Source: Muricea muricata (taxonomy: Eukaryota; Cnidaria; Anthozoa; Malacalcyonacea; Plexauridae). Taken from it: DNA of 64,000 bases. Every line of letters begins with the position of its first letter. Positions within the stretch are counted from its first letter, which is position 1. Location: the NCBI GenBank assembly GCA_963855995.1, contig OY979717.1, forward strand, positions 6,071,428-6,135,427, written 5' to 3'. Made by a program: the position numbers and the translations under genes. Below, one piece after another: positions 25,701 to 41,709 of this stretch. A model generated the notes under the pieces. The model saw nothing but the letters and a program-made list of their open reading frames with translations, did no database searches and was not told where the DNA came from.

Positions 25701-28700
25701 TCACTATTTAAATCTAATGTCGAAGAACAATTTTATTGCTGAGGCACTACAGACACGATAAGTATTAAATAAATGGAAATGTTTTTCGCTGATTGCATAA
25801 ATGACCACGCAAATTATATTTTGATATGATAAAACTTATACAGCACGTTAATAACAGCAGCCTATATATAGATGCATGTGCGCATGGCAATAGTGTCTAC
25901 CCGGTCGTAATTCAACCACAATCACTGCAACAGCAGAGCATGAGGTATATATATACAAATCGGTGATACTATATGTTGATGGTCTGATTCGAAGATACAG
26001 GGTTTTAGCACTCACGGTCTGGGGGCCGCTTCTACCCTCCCCTATATTTCGAACCAGAGGTGGTGGAGTTATAACACAGACGGTTGAGGCAGTCAATTCG
26101 ATGTCGTTGTCGAAAGGCAACCGCATTTGGTGGGCTGTCGAGGCCAATTGTGCGAAGCCATCCGAGTGCCATCCGTGTGCAAACTTTTATTACAATACCT
26201 GGTCCTTTTTACCATCGTTATACCATTCCAAGGTTAATCCTTCGAAGGTAGCAGAATTCCTGACACCTTTTGGAACTTTTTAATTTAAATTGATTACGCT
26301 GGCCGGCGTACAATCTCTTATGACGCTTTTCAATAGCCCTAATGTAAGTGGTAGAGCGTAATTCTTTTCAATTATTTATTTGGGGTTTTTTCGCCAAAAA
26401 AGATGGCTCCCACCGTTAAGAAAAACTATAGCATTTTGAGCACGGTTTTTTGTTCAATTTTTTTCGATGGTTTTTTAGAACTTTTATTTTCTCCATTTAC
26501 CAAAAATTTTGCCAGTGCGGTTAACAAGGAAATAAAAATTTTTCTTTATCAGACTGTATGATAAAAAGAAGTAATTGTCAAATTGTTACGAATTTTTTTC
26601 TAAAAAAATTTGCAAAATAGACGAAAAGATACTTTGGAAAGGGTTATTAATTCTTACACAAGACGAAAACTATTTAATGCATGGCAAGGGCAGGAATTGA
26701 TCTTACCCACTTTTGTTGAGTAATTTGTATTTGACCACTGCATTACGTTGGTTATGAGGCTTCGGCAAGTTGGTTTAAGTTGTCTATACGTTCTTCTAGC
26801 CTATGCTTATTTCTTAAAACTGGCCAAAGCCAGAACGATTTTTATCAAAGGCAGGTATTGTTTCCGGACTCAGTGATTGACTCTGAAGGGACACACATTG
26901 TCTTTACCACCAGACTATGATAGTTACCACTTTCTATGTTAGTTACCACTTTCACTTGGTTAAGAATTATTATACATGTACACGCTAGATTAAATCAAAG
27001 TTATTCGAAGCCATTCGCGAGCTTTTGTTCGCATTTCATCGAATAATATTTAATCATACTCTGTCGAGGAAGACCTTGAAGTTGCTTTTGAGTGTAATTA
27101 CATTTTTAAATTATGTACAAATTTATTTCTAAATAAATCCAATTGAGTCTTTTGCAATATCACAAGTAACAAAAATGGGTAAGGTCAAAACTTGAGCATA
27201 TAGTAGGTTTCTGGTGCTACGAATTTTAAAAGCCTATATTTTTGTGAGTAATAAAACATTTGAAAAATAAATGTGTGTTGAAATCAGCCTTCTCTTATAC
27301 TCGGAGAAGACCTTGTAAATTCTGATCAAACATACTTTTCCAAATATAATGACCTAGCTATAGGCGTCCAATATATATATATCATTGAACAAAGCAGATC
27401 ACTATTTAAATCTAATTTCGAAGAACAACATTATTGCTGGAGCACTACAGAGACGATAAGTATTAAATAAATGGAAATGTGTTTCGCAGATTGCTTAAAT
27501 GACCACGCAAATTATATTTTGATGTTTATGATAAAACTTACACAGCACGTTAATAACAGCAGCCTATATATAGATGCATGTGCGCATGGCAATAGTGCCT
27601 ACCTGGTCGTAATTCAACCACAATCAGTGCAACAGCAAAGCATGACGTGTATAAATACAAATCGGTCGTACTATAGTATCACCGATTTGTATTTATATAC
27701 GTCATGCTTTGCTGTTGCACTAATTGTGGTTGAATTACGACCAGGTAGGCACTATTGCCATGCGTGATCATTTGCTTTTCTTCTTTTAAAATATCTGCCT
27801 GTACTTAGGGGAAACAGGCAGATCTCTGGAAACAAGAAAGGCTGAACACATCAGAAACGTTAAGGAACATGATAATGGTTCAAACATCGAAAAACGTGCA
27901 ACGCGAAAATCATTGACACAGGGAATTTCCGTAGTCGCCTAACACTAGAAAGTCTAGAATCATGGCATACAGCTGCCAAACACAGCAATGCTGATAACAA
28001 CTCAAAACCGCTTCCTCGACAATGTACAATCTTAATAAAGAAAACATAGTATCACCTTATCGTATTTCACAGTGCACATGTATACACGTCATATCTAGCT
28101 TCATTTCACACTTTCGCAGTTTACTGCAATCATTATAAATATACCCGTTGAAGGCTACAGACTGGTGGCCGAAAGCTCGTAAACAAATAAATATATTTTA
28201 GTCAGACAACGTCTCACCCTTTTCATTTATGTCTAATTGACACATCTACGATTTTTAGTGGTTTATGGCCGTTTAACCATTTCTTAAAGCTCATTCAGTT
28301 AAAAACGGGTAAAATAGGGCGAGTGTAATAGCCAACGCGGTCTGGTGGTAAGGCAAAGTGGCGGTAAATAAACAACGCAGCTGAACGATAATTCCCTTGC
28401 TCTGAATTCTTTTCATGTTTTAGAATTAATTATAGGCTAGAGAAAAGCCCGCTTAAACAATTTAAGTGGCAAGCGCGTGATAGCAAACATATATAGTCTA
28501 GTGGCCAATGCAAAATGTCTCAAGTCAACGAGTTTTGGTCAAACCTAATTGCCCTTGTCACAAACCCCATAGGTTTTTGTCTGGGGTAAGAATTATTATA
28601 AATATACACGCTAGATTAAATCAAAGTTATTCGAAGCCATTCGCGAGCTTTTGTTCGCATTTCATCGAATAATATTTGCTCATACTCTGTCGAGGAAGAT

Positions 28701-31700
28701 CTTGAAGTTGCTTTTGAGTGTAATTACATTTATATGCACAAATTTATTTCTAAATAAATCCAATTGAGTCTTTTGCAATATCACAATAACAAAAATGGGT
28801 AAGATTACAACTTGGGCATACAGTAGGTTTCTGGTGCTACGAATTTTAAAATCCCATATTTTTGTAAGTAGAACATTTGAAAGATAAATGTGTGTTGAAA
28901 TCAGCCTTCTCTTATACTCGGAGAAGACCATGTAAATTCTGATCAAACATACATTTCCAAATTTAATGACCCAGCTATATGACGTTCAATATATATCATT
29001 GAACTAAACAGATCACTATTTAAATCTAATGTCGAAGAACAATTTTATTGCTGAGGCACTACAGACACGATAAGTATTAAATAAATGGAAATGTTTTTCG
29101 CTGATTGCATAAATGACCACGCAAATTATATTTTGATATGATAAAACTTATACAGCACGTTAATAACAGCAGCCTATATATAGATGCATGTGCGCATGGC
29201 AATAGTGTCTACCCGGTCGTAATTCAACCACAATCACTGCAACAGCAGAGCATGAGGTATATATATACAAATCGGTGATACTATATGTTGATGGTCTGAT
29301 TCGAAGATACAGGGTTTTAGCACTTACGGTCTGGGGGCCGCTTCTACCCTCCCCTATATTTCGAATCAGAGGTGGTGGAGTTATAACACAGACGGTTGAG
29401 GCAGTCAATTCGATGTCGTTGTCGAAAGGCAACCGCATTTGGTGGGCTGTCGAGGCCAATTGTGCGAAGCCATCCGAGTGCCATCCGTGTGCAAACTTTT
29501 ATTACAATACCTGGTCCTTTTTACCATCGTTATACCATTCCAAGGTTAATCCTTCGAAGGTAGCAGAATTCCTGACACCTTTTGGAACTTTTTAATTTAA
29601 ATTGATTACGCTGGCCGGCGTACAATCTCTTATGACGCTTTTCAATAGCCCTAATGTAAGTGGTAGAGCGTAATTCTTTTCAATTATTTATTTGGGGTTT
29701 TTTCGCCAAAAAAGATGGCTCCCACCGTTAAGAAAAACTATAGCATTTTGAGCACGGTTTTTTGTTCAATTTTTTTCGATGGTTTTTTAGAACTTTTATT
29801 TTCTCCATTTACCAAAAATTTTGCCAGTGCGGTTAACAAGGAAATAAAAATTTTTCTTTATCAGACTGTATGATAAAAAGAAGTAATTGTCAAATTGTTA
29901 CGAATTTTTTTCTAAAAAAATTTGCAAAATAGACGAAAAGATACTTTGGAAAGGGTTATTAATTCTTACACAAGACGAAAACTATTTAATGCATGGCAAG
30001 GGCAGGAATTGATCTTACCCACTTTTGTTGAGTAATTTGTATTTGACCACTGCATTACGTTGGTTATGAGGCTTCGGCAAGTTGGTTTAAGTTGTCTATA
30101 CGTTCTTCTAGCCTATGCTTATTTCTTAAAACTGGCCAAAGCCAGAACGATTTTTATCAAAGGCAGGTATTGTTTCCGGACTCAGTGATTGACTCTGAAG
30201 GGACACACATTGTCTTTACCACCAGACTATGATAGTTACCACTTTCTATGTTAGTTACCACTTTCACTTGGTTAAGAATTATTATACATGTACACGCTAG
30301 ATTAAATCAAAGTTATTCGAAGCCATTCGCGAGCTTTTGTTCGCATTTCATCGAATAATATTTAATCATACTCTGTCGAGGAAGACCTTGAAGTTGCTTT
30401 TGAGTGTAATTACATTTTTAAATTATGTACAAATTTATTTCTAAATAAATCCAATTGAGTCTTTTGCAATATCACAAGTAACAAAAATGGGTAAGGTCAA
30501 AACTTGAGCATATAGTAGGTTTCTGGTGCTACGAATTTTAAAAGCCTATATTTTTGTGAGTAATAAAACATTTGAAAAATAAATGTGTGTTGAAATCAGC
30601 CTTCTCTTATACTCGGAGAAGACCTTGTAAATTCTGATCAAACATACTTTTCCAAATATAATGACCTAGCTATAGGCGTCCAATATATATATATCATTGA
30701 ACAAAGCAGATCACTATTTAAATCTAATTTCGAAGAACAACATTATTGCTGGAGCACTACAGAGACGATAAGTATTAATTAAATGGAAATGTGTTTCGCA
30801 GATTGCTTAAATGACCACGCAAATTATATTTTGATGTTTATGATAAAACTTACACAGCACGTTAATAACAGCAGCCTATATATAGATGCATGTGCGCATG
30901 GCAATAGTGCCTACCTGGTCGTAATTCAACCACAATCAGTGCAACAGCAAAGCATGACGTGTATAAATACAAATCGGTCGTACTATAGTATCACCGATTT
31001 GTATTTATATACGTCATGCTTTGCTGTTGCACTAATTGTGGTTGAATTACGACCAGGTAGGCACTATTGCCATGCGTGATCATTTGCTTTTCTTCTTTTA
31101 AAATATCTGCCTGTACTTAGGGGAAACAGGCAGATCTCTGGAAACAAGAAAGGCTGAACACATCAGAAACGTTAAGGAACATGATAATGGTTCAAACATC
31201 GAAAAACGTGCAACGCGAAAATCATTGACACAGGGAATTTCCGTAGTCGCCTAACACTAGAAAGTCTAGAATCATGGCATACAGCTGCCAAACACAGCAA
31301 TGCTGATAACAACTCAAAACCGCTTCCTCGACAATGTACAATCTTAATAAAGAAAACATAGTATCACCTTATCGTATTTCACAGTGCACATGTATACACG
31401 TCATATCTAGCTTCATTTCACACTTTCGCAGTTTACTGCAATCATTATAAATATACCCGTTGAAGGCTACAGACTGGTGGCCGAAAGCTCGTAAACAAAT
31501 AAATATATTTTAGTCAGAGAACGTCTCACCCTTTTCATTTATGTCTAATTGACACATCTACGATTTTTAGTGGTTTATGGCCGTTTAACCATTTCTTAAA
31601 GCTCATTCAGTTAAAAACGGGTAAAATAGGGCGAGTGTAATAGCCAACGCGGTCTGGTGGTAAGGCAAAGTGGCGGTAAATAAACAACGCAGCTGAACGA

Positions 31701-34700
31701 TAATTCCCTTGCTCTGAATTCTTTTCATGTTTTAGAATTAATTATAGGCTAGAGAAAAGCCCGCTTAAACAATTTAAGTGGCAAGCGCGTGATAGCAAAC
31801 ATATATAGTCTAGTGGCCAATGCAAAATGTCTCAAGTCAACGAGTTTTGGTCAAACCTAATTGCCCTTGTCACAAACCCCATAGGTTTTTGTCTGGGGTA
31901 AGAATTATTATAAATATACACGCTAGATTAAATCAAAGTTATTCGAAGCCATTCGCGAGCTTTTGTTCGCATTTCATCGAATAATATTTGCTCATACTCT
32001 GTCGAGGAAGATCTTGAAGTTGCTTTTGAGTGTAATTACATTTATATGCACAAATTTATTTCTAAATAAATCCAATTGAGTCTTTTGCAATATCACAATA
32101 ACAAAAATGGGTAAGATTACAACTTGGGCATACAGTAGGTTTCTGGTGCTACGAATTTTAAAATCCCATATTTTTGTAAGTAGAACATTTGAAAGATAAA
32201 TGTGTGTTGAAATCAGCCTTCTCTTATACTCGGAGAAGACCATGTAAATTCTGATCAAACATACATTTCCAAATTTAATGACCCAGCTATATGACGTTCA
32301 ATATATATCATTGAACTAAACAGATCACTATTTAAATCTAATGTCGAAGAACAATTTTATTGCTGAGGCACTACAGACACGATAAGTATTAAATAAATGG
32401 AAATGTTTTTCGCTGATTGCATAAATGACCACGCAAATTATATTTTGATATGATAAAACTTATACAGCACGTTAATAACAGCAGCCTATATATAGATGCA
32501 TGTGCGCATGGCAATAGTGTCTACCCGGTCGTAATTCAACCACAATCACTGCAACAGCAGAGCATGAGGTATATATATACAAATCGGTGATACTATATGT
32601 TGATGGTCTGATTCGAAGATACAGGGTTTTAGCACTTACGGTCTGGGGGCCGCTTCTACCCTCCCCTACATTTCGAACCAGAGGTGGTGGAGTTATAACA
32701 CAGACGGTTGAGGCAGTCAATTCGATGTCGTTGTCGAAAGGCAACCGCATTTGGTGGGCTGTCGAGGCCAATTGTGCGAAGCCATCCGAGTGCCATCCGT
32801 GTGCAAACTTTTATTACAATACCTGGTCCTTTTTACCATCGTTATACCATTCCAAGGTTAATCCTTCGAAGGTAGCAGAATTCCTGACACCTTTTGGAAC
32901 TTTTTAATTTAAATTGATTACGCTGGCCGGCGTACAATCTCTTATGACGCTTTTCAATAGCCCTAATGTAAGTGGTAGAGCGTAATTCTTTTCAATTATT
33001 TATTTGGGGTTTTTTCGCCAAAAAAGATGGCTCCCACCGTTAAGAAAAACTATAGCATTTTGAGCACGGTTTTTTGTTCAATTTTTTTCGATGGTTTTTT
33101 AGAACTTTTATTTTCTCCATTTACCAAAAATTTTGCCAGTGCGGTTAACAAGGAAATAAAAATTTTTCTTTATCAGACTGTATGATAAAAAGAAGTAATT
33201 GTCAAATTGTTACGAATTTTTTTCTAAAAAAATTTGCAAAATAGACGAGAAGATACTTTGGAAAGGGTTATAATTCTTACACAAGACGAAAACTATTTAA
33301 TGCATGGCAAGGGTAGGAATTTACCCTACCCACTTTTGTTGAGTAATTTGTATTTGACCACTGCATTACGTTGGTTATGAGGCTTCGGCAAGTTGGTTTG
33401 AGTTGTCTATACGTTCTTCTAGCCTATGCTTAATTCTTAAAACTGACCAACGCCAGAACGATTTTTATCAAAGGCAGGTATTGTTCCCGGACTCAGTGAT
33501 TGACTCTGAAAAGACACACATTGTCTTTACCACCAGACTATGTTAGTTACCACTTTCTATGTTAGTTTACCACTTTCACTGGGTTAAGAATTATTATACA
33601 TATACACGCTAGATTAAATCAAAGTTATTCGAAGCCATTCGCGAGCTTTTGTTCGCATTTCATCGAATAATATTTAATCATACTCTGTCGAGGAAGATCT
33701 TGAAGTTGCTTTTGAGTGTAATTACATTTTTAAATGTGTGTACAAATTTATTTCTAAATAAATCCAATTGAGTCTTTTGCAATATCACAAATAACAAAAA
33801 TGGGTAAGGTCAAAACTTGAGCATATAGTAGGTTTCTGGTGCTACGAATTTTAAAAGCCTATATTTTTGTGAGTAATAAAACATTTGAAAAATAAATGTG
33901 TGTTGAAATCAGCCTTCTCTTATACTGGGAGAAGACCTTGTAAATTCTGATCAAACATACTTTTCCAAATATAATGACCTAGCTATAGGCGTCCAATATA
34001 TATATATCATTGAACAAAGCAGATCACTATTTAAATCTAATTTCGAAGAACAACATTATTGCTGGAGCACTACAGAGACGATAAGTATTAAATAAATGGA
34101 AATGTGTTTCGCAGATTGCATAAATGACCACGCAAATTATATTTTGATGTTTATGATAAAACTTACACAGCACGTTAATAACAGCAGCCTATATATAGAT
34201 GCATGTGCGCATGGCAATAGTGCCTACCTGGTCGTAATTCAACCACAATCAGTGCAACAGCAAAGCATGACGTATATAAATACAAATCGGTGATACTATA
34301 GTACGACCGATTTGTATTTATATACGTCATGCTTTGCTGTTGCACTAATTGTGGTTGAATTACGACCAGGTAGGCACTATTGCCATGCGTGATCATTTGC
34401 TTTTCTTCTTTTAAAATATCTGCCTGTACTTAGGGGAAACAGGCAGATCTCTGGAAACAAGAAAGGCTGAACACATCAGAAACGTTAAGGAACATGATAA
34501 TGGTTCAAACATCGAAAAACGTGCAACGCGAAAATCATTGACACAGGGAATTTCCGTAGTCGCCTAACACTAGAAAGTCTAGAATCATGGCATACAGCTG
34601 CCAAACACAGCAATGCTGATAACAACTCAAAACCGCTTCCTCGACAATGTACAATCTTAATAAAGAAAACATAGTATCACCTTATCGTATTTCACAGTGC

Positions 34701-37700
34701 ACATGTATACACGTCATATCTAGCTTCATTTCACACTTTCACAGTTTACTGCAATCATTATAAATATACCCGTTGAAGGCTACAGACTGGTGGCCGAAAG
34801 CTCGTAAACAAATAAATATATTTTAGTCAGAGAACGTCTCACCCTTTTCATTTATGTCTAATTGACACATCTACGATTTTTAGTGGTTTATGGCCGTTTA
34901 ACCATTTCTTAAAGCTCATTCAGTTAAAAACGGGTAAAATAGGGCGAGTGTAATAGCCAACGCGGTCTGGTGGTAAGGCAAAGTGGCGGTAAATAAACAA
35001 CGCAGCTGAACGATAATTCCCTTGCTCTGAATTCTTTTCATGTTTTAGAATTAATTATAGGCTAGAGAAAAGCCCGCTTAAACAATTTAAGTGGCAAGCG
35101 CGTGATAGCAAACATATATAGTCTAGTGGCCAATGCAAAATGTCTCAAGTCAACGAGTTTTGGTCAAACCTAATTGCCCTTGTCACAAACCCCATAGGTT
35201 TTTGTCTGGGGTAAGAATTATTATAAATATACACGCTAGATTAAATCAAAGTTATTCGAAGCCATTCGCGAGCTTTTGTTCGCATTTCATCGAATAATAT
35301 TTGCTCATACTCTGTCGAGGAAGATCTTGAAGTTGCTTTTGAGTGTAATTACATTTATATGCACAAATTTATTTCTAAATAAATCCAATTGAGTCTTTTG
35401 CAATATCACAATAACAAAAATGGGTAAGATTACAACTTGGGCATACAGTAGGTTTCTGGTGCTACGAATTTTAAAATCCCATATTTTTGTAAGTAGAACA
35501 TTTGAAAGATAAATGTGTGTTGAAATCAGCCTTCTCTTATACTCGGAGAAGACCATGTAAATTCTGATCAAACATACATTTCCAAATTTAATGACCCAGC
35601 TATATGACGTTCAATATATATCATTGAACTAAACAGATCACTATTTAAATCTAATGTCGAAGAACAATTTTATTGCTGAGGCACTACAGACACGATAAGT
35701 ATTAAATAAATGGAAATGTTTTTCGCTGATTGCATAAATGACCACGCAAATTATATTTTGATATGATAAAACTTATACAGCACGTTAATAACAGCAGCCT
35801 ATATATAGATGCATGTGCGCATGGCAATAGTGTCTACCCGGTCGTAATTCAACCACAATCACTGCAACAGCAGAGCATGAGGTATATATATACAAATCGG
35901 TGATACTATATGTTGATGGTCTGATTCGAAGATACAGGGTTTTAGCACTTACGGTCTGGGGGCCGCTTCTACCCTCCCCTATATTTCGAACCAGAGGTGG
36001 TGGAGTTATAACACAGACGGTTGAGGCAGTCAATTCGATGTCGTTGTCGAAAGGCAACCGCATTTGGTGGGCTGTCGAGGCCAATTGTGCGAAGCCATCC
36101 GAGTGCCATCCGTGTGCAAACTTTTATTACAATACCTGGTCCTTTTTACCATCGTTATACCATTCCAAGGTTAATCCTTCGAAGGTAGCAGAATTCCTGA
36201 CACCTTTTGGAACTTTTTAATTTAAATTGATTACGCTGGCCGGCGTACAATCTCTTATGACGCTTTTCAATAGCCCTAATGTAAGTGGTAGAGCGTAATT
36301 CTTTTCAATTATTTATTTGGGGTTTTTTCGCCAAAAAAGATGGCTCCCACCGTTAAGAAAAACTATAGCATTTTGAGCACGGTTTTTTGTTCAATTTTTT
36401 TCGATGGTTTTTTAGAACTTTTATTTTCTCCATTTACCAAAAATTTTGCCAGTGCGGTTAACAAGGAAATAAAAATTTTTCTTTATCAGACTGTATGATA
36501 AAAAGAAGTAATTGTCAAATTGTTACGAATTTTTTTCTAAAAAAATTTGCAAAATAGACGAGAAGATACTTTGGAAAGGGTTATAATTCTTACACAAGAC
36601 GAAAACTATTTAATGCATGGCAAGGGTAGGAATTTACCCTACCCACTTTTGTTGAGTAATTTGTATTTGACCACTGCATTACGTTGGTTATGAGGCTTCG
36701 GCAAGTTGGTTTGAGTTGTCTATACGTTCTTCTAGCCTATGCTTAATTCTTAAAACTGACCAACGCCAGAACGATTTTTATCAAAGGCAGGTATTGTTCC
36801 CGGACTCAGTGATTGACTCTGAAAAGACACACATTGTCTTTACCACCAGACTATGTTAGTTACTACTTTCTATGTTAGTTTACCACTTTCACTGGGTTAA
36901 GAATTATTATACATATACACGCTAGATTAAATCAAAGTTATTCGAAGCCATTCGCGAGCTTTTGTTCGCATTTCATCGAATAATATTTAATCATACTCTG
37001 TCGAGGAAGATCTTGAAGTTGCTTTTGAGTGTAATTACATTTTTAAATGTGTGTACAAATTTATTTCTAAATAAATCCAATTGAGTCTTTTGCAATATCA
37101 CAAATAACAAAAATGGGTAAGGTCAAAACTTGAGCATATAGTAGGTTTCTGGTGCTACGAATTTTAAAAGCCTATATTTTTGTGAGTAATAAAACATTTG
37201 AAAAATAAATGTGTGTTGAAATCAGCCTTCTCTTATACTGGGAGAAGACCTTGTAAATTCTGATCAAACATACTTTTCCAAATATAATGACCTAGCTATA
37301 GGCGTCCAATATATATATATATCATTGAACAAAGCAGATCACTATTTAAATCTAATTTCGAAGAACAACATTATTGCTGGAGCACTACAGAGACGATAAG
37401 TATTAAATAAATGGAAATGTGTTTCGCAGATTGCATAAATGACCACGCAAATTATATTTTGATGTTTATGATAAAACTTACACAGCACGTTAATAACAGC
37501 AGCCTATATATAGATGCATGTGCGCATGGCAATAGTGCCTACCTGGTCGTAATTCAACCACAATCAGTGCAACAGCAAAGCATGACGTATATAAATACAA
37601 ATCGGTGATACTATAGTACGACCGATTTGTATTTATATACGTCATGCTTTGCTGTTGCACTAATTGTGGTTGAATTACGACCAGGTAGGCACTATTGCCA

Positions 37701-40700
37701 TGCGTGATCATTTGCTTTTCTTCTTTTAAAATATCTGCCTGTACTTAGGGGAAACAGGCAGATCTCTGGAAACAAGAAAGGCTGAACACATCAGAAACGT
37801 TAAGGAACATGATAATGGTTCAAACATCGAAAAACGTGCAACGCGAAAATCATTGACACAGGGAATTTCCGTAGTCGCCTAACACTAGAAAGTCTAGAAT
37901 CATGGCATACAGCTGCCAAACACAGCAATGCTGATAACAACTCAAAACCGCTTCCTCGACAATGTACAATCTTAATAAAGAAAACATAGTATCACCTTAT
38001 CGTATTTCACAGTGCACATGTATACACGTCATATCTAGCTTCATTTCACACTTTCACAGTTTACTGCAATCATTATAAATATACCCGTTGAAGGCTACAG
38101 ACTGGTGGCCGAAAGCTCGTAAACAAATAAATATATTTTAGTCGGAGAACGTCTCACCCTTTTCATTTATGTCTAATTGACACATCTACGATTTTTAGTG
38201 GTTTATGGCCGTTTAACCATTTCTTAAAGCTCATTCAGTTAAAAACGGGTAAAATAGGGCGAGTGTAATAGCCAACGCGGTCTGGTGGTAAGGCAAAGTG
38301 GAGGTAAATAAACAACGCAGCTGAACGATAATTCCCTTGCTCTGAATTCTTTTCATGTTTTAGAATTAATTATAGGCTAGAGAAAAGCCCGCTTAAACAA
38401 TTTAAGTGGCAAGCGCGTGATAGCAAACATATATAGTCTAGTGGCCAATGCAAAATGTCTCAAGTCAACGAGTTTTGGTCAAACCTAATTGCCCTTGTCA
38501 CAAACCCCATAGGTTTTTGTCTGGGGTAAGAATTATTATAAATATACACGCTAGATTAAATCAAAGTTATTCGAAGCCATTCGCGAGCTTTTGTTCGCAT
38601 TTCATCGAATAATATTTCCTCATACTCTGTCGAGGAAGATCTTGAAGTTGCTTTTGAGTGTAATTACATTTATATGCACAAATTTATTTCTAAATAAATC
38701 CAATTCAGTCTTTTGCAATATCACAATAACAAAAATGGGTAAGATTACAACTTGGGCATACAGTAGGTTTCTGGTGCTACGAATTTTAAAATCCCATATT
38801 TTTGTAAGTAGAACATTTGAAAGATAAATGTGTGTTGAAATCAGCCTTCTCTTATACTCGGAGAAGACCATGTAAATTCTGATCAAACATACATTTCCAA
38901 ATTTAATGACCCAGCTATATGACGTTCAATATATATCATTGAACTAAACAGATCACTATTTAAATCTAATGTCGAAGAACAATTTTATTGCTGAGGCACT
39001 ACAGACACGATAAGTATTAAATAAATGGAAATGTTTTTCGCTGATTGCATAAATGACCACGCAAATTATATTTTGATATGATAAAACTTATACAGCACGT
39101 TAATAACAGCAGCCTATATATAGATGCATGTGCGCATGGCAATAGTGTCTACCCGGTCGTAATTCAACCACAATCACTGCAACAGCAGAGCATGAGGTAT
39201 ATATATACAAATCGGTGATACTATATGTTGATGGTCTGATTCGAAGATACAGGGTTTTAGCACTTACGGTCTGGGGGCCGCTTCTACCCTCCCCTATATT
39301 TCGAACCAGAGGTGGTGGAGTTATAACACAGACGGTTGAGGCAGTCAATTCGATGTCGTTGTCGAAAGGCAACCGCATTTGGTGGGCTGTCGAGGCCAAT
39401 TGTGCGAAGCCATCCGAGTGCCATCCGTGTGCAAACTTTTATTACAATACCTGGTCCTTTTTACCATCGTTATACCATTCCAAGGTTAATCCTTCGAAGG
39501 TAGCAGAATTCCTGACACCTTTTGGAACTTTTTAATTTAAATTGATTACGCTGGCCGGCGTACAATCTCTTATGACGCTTTTCAATAGCCCTAATGTAAG
39601 TGGTAGAGCGTAATTCTTTTCAATTATTTATTTGGGGTTTTTTCGCCAAAAAAGATGGCTCCCACCGTTAAGAAAAACTATAGCATTTTGAGCACGGTTT
39701 TTTGTTCAATTTTTTTCGATGGTTTTTTAGAACTTTTATTTTCTCCATTTACCAAAAATTTTGCCAGTGCGGTTAACAAGGAAATAAAAATTTTTCTTTA
39801 TCAGACTGTATGATAAAAAGAAGTAATTGTCAAATTGTTACGAATTTTTTTCTAAAAAAATTTGCAAAATAGACGAAAAGATACTTTGGAAAGGGTTATT
39901 AATTCTTACACAAGACGAAAACTATTTAATGCATGGCAAGGGCAGGAATTGATCTTACCCACTTTTGTTGAGTAATTTGTATTTGACCACTGCATTACGT
40001 TGGTTATGAGGCTTCGGCAAGTTGGTTTAAGTTGTCTATACGTTCTTCTAGCCTATGCTTATTTCTTAAAACTGGCCAAAGCCAGAACGATTTTTATCAA
40101 AGGCAGGTATTGTTTCCGGACTCAGTGATTGACTCTGAAGGGACACACATTGTCTTTACCACCAGACTATGATAGTTACCACTTTCTATGTTAGTTACCA
40201 CTTTCACTTGGTTAAGAATTATTATACATGTACACGCTAGATTAAATCAAAGTTATTCGAAGCCATTCGCGAGCTTTTGTTCGCATTTCATCGAATAATA
40301 TTTAATCATACTCTGTCGAGGAAGACCTTGAAGTTGCTTTTGAGTGTAATTACATTTTTAAATTATGTACAAATTTATTTCTAAATAAATCCAATTGAGT
40401 CTTTTGCAATATCACAAGTAACAAAAATGGGTAAGGTCAAAACTTGAGCATATAGTAGGTTTCTGGTGCTACGAATTTTAAAAGCCTATATTTTTGTGAG
40501 TAATAAAACATTTGAAAAATAAAGGTGTGTTGAAATCAGCCTTCTCTTATACTCGGAGAAGACCTTGTAAATTCTGATCAAACATACTTTTCCAAATATA
40601 ATGACCTAGCTATAGGCGTCCAATATATATATATCATTGAACAAAGCAGATCACTATTTAAATCTAATTTCGAAGAACAACATTATTGCTGGAGCACTAC

Positions 40701-41709
40701 AGAGACGATAAGTATTAAATAAATGGAAATGTGTTTCGCAGATTGCTTAAATGACCACGCAAATTATATTTTGATGTTTATGATAAAACTTACACAGCAC
40801 GTTAATAACAGCAGCCTATATATAGATGCATGTGCGCATGGCAATAGTGCCTACCTGGTCGTAATTCAACCACAATCAGTGCAACAGCAAAGCATGACGT
40901 ATATAAATACAAATCGGTCGTACTATAGTATCACCGATTTGTATTTATATACGTCATGCTTTGCTGTTGCACTAATTGTGGTTGAATTACGACCAGGTAG
41001 GCACTATTGCCATGCGTGATCATTTGCTTTTCTTCTTTTAAAATATCTGCCTGTACTTAGGGGAAACAGGCAGATCTCTGGAAACAAGAAAGGCTGAACA
41101 CATCAGAAACGTTAAGGAACATGATAATGGTTCAAACATCGAAAAACGTGCAACGCGAAAATCATTGACACAGGGAATTTCCGTAGTCGCCTAACACTAG
41201 AAAGTCTAGAATCATGGCATACAGCTGCCAAACACAGCAATGCTGATAACAACTCAAAACCGCTTCCTCGACAATGTACAATCTTAATAAAGAAAACATA
41301 GTATCACCTTATCGTATTTCACAGTGCACATGTATACACGTCATATCTAGCTTCATTTCACACTTTCACAGTTTACTGCAATCATTATAAATATACCCGT
41401 TGAAGGCTACAGACTGGTGGCCGAAAGCTCGTAAACAAATAAATATATTTTAGTCAGAGAACGTCTCACCCTTTTCATTTATGTCTAATTGACACATCTA
41501 CGATTTTTAGTGGTTTATGGCCGTTTAACTATTTCTTAAAGCTCATTCAGTTAAAAACGGGTAAAATAGGGCGAGTGTAATAGCCAACGCGGTCTGGTGG
41601 TAAGGCAAAGTGGCGGTAAATAAACAACGCAGCTGAACGATAATTCCCTTGCTCTGAATTCTTTTCATGTTTTAGAATTAATTATAGGCTAGAGAAAAGC
41701 CCGCTTAAA

